Part shown: piece by piece, positions 62,447 through 64,000 of the stretch | Numbering within the stretch: the first letter of the stretch is position 1 | Layout: each line of letters opens with the position of its first letter | NCBI RefSeq assembly: GCF_022829385.1 | Contig: NZ_JAKSXX010000235.1 | Span: forward strand, 62,001-126,000 | DNA length: 64,000 nt | Direction of reading: 5' to 3' | DNA from: Methylobacterium sp. J-070 | GTDB taxonomy: Bacteria > Pseudomonadota > Alphaproteobacteria > Rhizobiales > Beijerinckiaceae | Position numbers and translations under genes: made by a program | The notes under the pieces: generated by a model | Told to the model about the DNA's origin: nothing | The model's database searches: none | Seen by the model: the letters and a program-made list of their open reading frames with translations, nothing else

Positions 62447-62689
62447 GCGCCGTCCCGGTCTCAGATCCCCGTCGCGCCAGCGCCGATCCGCAGGCGCCGC
62501 GCAGCCTTCATGCGCCGTCCCCGCCCGGTCCCCGATGCCGCGTGGGCGGGGCGAGATGGGCGTCCGGCGCAGCGCGACGCTACCCTGCAACGCGGGCCGT
62601 TGCACGCCGCCCGTCAGCATCACGCTCCCGGGAATGCAGCATCGGGTCGGTGTCGGCGCGCCGCATTGTATGCTAATGAATGCAAAATT

Positions 62690-62705
62690 ATTCCCGCGTG
62701 GGAAT
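62690..62705. repeat. Perfect inverted repeat ahead of the RND adaptor gene
   Basis: ATTCCC, four-base centre GCGT, GGGAAT. It ends 29 bases before the adaptor ATG and is preceded by an AT-rich stretch (ATGCTAATGAATGCAAAATT), so a repressor operator overlapping a promoter is plausible. Confidence 0.4.
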
Positions 62706-62734
62706 CGGCGGGATATCAGGGCGGACAGGGGCGG

Positions 62735-64000
62735 ATGCTGAGTGCGGACGACCACCATCGCGGCGTATCCCGAACGCACGAGCACGCCGACCGCGACGCC
62801 CCGGGCGACGCGCCTCCGGCGCCGACGCTCCACAAGCCGCGCCGGTCCCGCGGGCTCGTCCTCGTGCTGCTCCTCGCCGCCGCGGGGGGCGGAGGCGCCT
62901 ACGCCTACACGCGGTTGCGCCAGCCCGAGACGAAGCCGAAGGCCGTCGCCGCGCTCCCCATACCGGTGACCCTCGGGACCGTGGACCAGGGGCCCTTCGC
63001 GCTCGTGTCGAACGGGCTCGGTACGGTGCAGGCCTACAACACCGTCCAGGTTCGCACGCGCGTCGACGGCGAGATCCAGCAGGTCGCCTTCCGCGAAGGC
63101 CAGACGATCCACAAGGGCGACGTCCTCGTCCAGGTCGATCCGCGCCCCTACCAGGCGACGCTGGATCAGGCGAGGTCAAAGAAGGAGCAGGACACCGCCA
63201 ACCTCAACAATGCCAAGGCCGATCTCGTCCGCTACACCGGCCTCGGCGCCTACGCGTCCCGGCAGCAGACCGAGACGCAGACCGCTCTGGTCGCCCAGCT
63301 GACCGCGCAGGTGGCCTCCGATCAGGCCGCCATCGACAACGCGGCGACGCAGCTCGGCTACGCGACGATCCGATCGCCGATCGACGGCGTCACGGGCTTC
63401 CGTCAGGTCGACATCGGCAACATCGTCAACGCGTCCGGGCAGTCGGCGATCGTGACGATCACCCAGGTGGAACCGATCTTCGTGGTGTTCACCGCGCCCG
63501 AGGACCAGCTGCCCGCGATCACCGCGGCCTTGCGCAAGGGCGACGTGCCGGTGGAGGCCTGGAGCTCGGACGGGATCACCAAGCTCGCCGACGGCAAGCT
63601 CGCCCTGTTCAACAACCAGGTCGACACGGCCACCGGCACGATCCGCCTGAAGGCCGTGTACGAGAACCGCAACCACGCGCTCTGGCCGGGCCTCTCGGTG
63701 TCCACCAAGATGCGGGTCGGCATCGTCGCCACCGCCACGACGGTGCCGGACGACGCCGTGCAGCACGGGCCTTCGGGCCTGTTCGCCTTCGTGGTGGATG
63801 AGTCCGGGCGTGCGCATCAGCGCGCCCTGAAGGCGGGTCGCTCGGATGCCGGCCGAACGCAGCTCCTGAGCGGCGACGTGAAGCCCGGCGAGCGCGTCAT
63901 CGTCACCGGTCAATACAAGGTGCAGGACGGCAGCCTCGTGGCCGACCCGCATGCGGCGCACACGGCGCAGGCGGGCGAACCGGAGAGCGGCCTGCAAGCC
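62735..64000 (+). CDS. RND efflux periplasmic adaptor (MdtA/AcrA-like), 3' partial
   Basis: ATG 62735; the frame remains open through base 64000, so 422 codons are visible and the C terminus is missing. N-terminal cytoplasmic tail, then a signal anchor (GLVLVLLLAAAGGGGAYAY, about residues 46-64). HlyD_2-like modules: VRTRVDGEIQQVAFREGQTI (barrel-sandwich lipoyl domain), LVQVDPRPYQATLDQA, a helical hairpin, TIRSPIDGVTGFRQVDIGNI, then FTAPEDQLPAI and beta-barrel ALWPGLSVSTKMRVG. The expected inner-membrane RND pump gene would lie just right of the window. Confidence 0.93.
   Translation, partial: MLSADDHHRGVSRTHEHADRDAPGDAPPAPTLHKPRRSRGLVLVLLLAAAGGGGAYAYTRLRQPETKPKAVAALPIPVTLGTVDQGPFALVSNGLGTVQAYNTVQVRTRVDGEIQQVAFREGQTIHKGDVLVQVDPRPYQATLDQARSKKEQDTANLNNAKADLVRYTGLGAYASRQQTETQTALVAQLTAQVASDQAAIDNAATQLGYATIRSPIDGVTGFRQVDIGNIVNASGQSAIVTITQVEPIFVVFTAPEDQLPAITAALRKGDVPVEAWSSDGITKLADGKLALFNNQVDTATGTIRLKAVYENRNHALWPGLSVSTKMRVGIVATATTVPDDAVQHGPSGLFAFVVDESGRAHQRALKAGRSDAGRTQLLSGDVKPGERVIVTGQYKVQDGSLVADPHAAHTAQAGEPESGLQA

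Overview
The window is a GC-rich (about 70 percent by eye), densely coding piece of an alphaproteobacterial chromosome. A MucR/Ros-family regulator, a gamma-beta fused urease subunit, DUF2064/radical-SAM neighbours and a dialkylglycine decarboxylase with its LysR regulator fit a Methylobacterium-like member of the Rhizobiales. That genus is an inference from gene content and composition. No rRNA, tRNA, transposase, phage gene or CRISPR array was found.

Layout. 1-5571: a tightly coupled plus-strand cluster with an exported PRC-barrel-like protein (5' partial), a DUF2064-type nucleotidyl/glycosyl transferase, a multi-membrane-span glycosyltransferase, a radical SAM/SPASM protein, a GT2 glycosyltransferase and a class I/II aminotransferase. 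It looks like an uncharacterised biosynthetic operon. 5634-11079: a Pit phosphate transporter with a possible Pho box, small conserved proteins, a DUF1835/DUF3658 protein, a frameshifted PhnB-like gene, and a two-domain VOC protein divergent from an HxlR regulator. 11220-12886: an AtuA-type gene pair. 13232-18392: two converging operons with an acyl carrier protein, an AMP ligase, a short-chain reductase, a FATP-like acyl-CoA synthetase and a GNAT-like protein, probably lipid or specialised-metabolite chemistry.

18813-36381 is mainly transport and catabolism: an orphan peptide-type binding protein; a FAD-linked 2-hydroxyacid oxidase and an FAH-family hydrolase; a complete carbohydrate ABC transporter followed by a DhaK-DhaL kinase and a D-2-hydroxyacid dehydrogenase; an oppositely oriented peptide-type ABC operon without ATPase genes; a GlcG/HbpS-like protein and an alpha/beta hydrolase. 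36478-42704 holds a WcbI-like protein, an MFS carrier, an orphan hypothetical gene in a sparse region, and the divergent dgdR-dgdA pair with a perfect 17-bp palindrome between them.

42960-52662 holds an ABC-F ATPase, an HD-GYP phosphodiesterase with an apparently degenerate receiver domain, a stand-alone LpxC-like deacetylase, a Crp-type regulator coupled to polyamine-type ABC genes that lack a binding protein, and an SSF symporter with its DUF3311 partner. 53106-57968 is a minus-strand urease operon (ureAB fusion, ureC, ureE, ureF, ureG) into which a PIN-domain VapC-like gene and a short possible antitoxin remnant are embedded by start/stop overlaps. ureD is not in the window. 58043-64000 holds a LysR regulator, a translationally coupled GNAT/isochorismatase pair, small hypothetical genes, a MucR-family regulator lacking the first zinc cysteine, and the start of an RND periplasmic adaptor gene that runs off the right edge.
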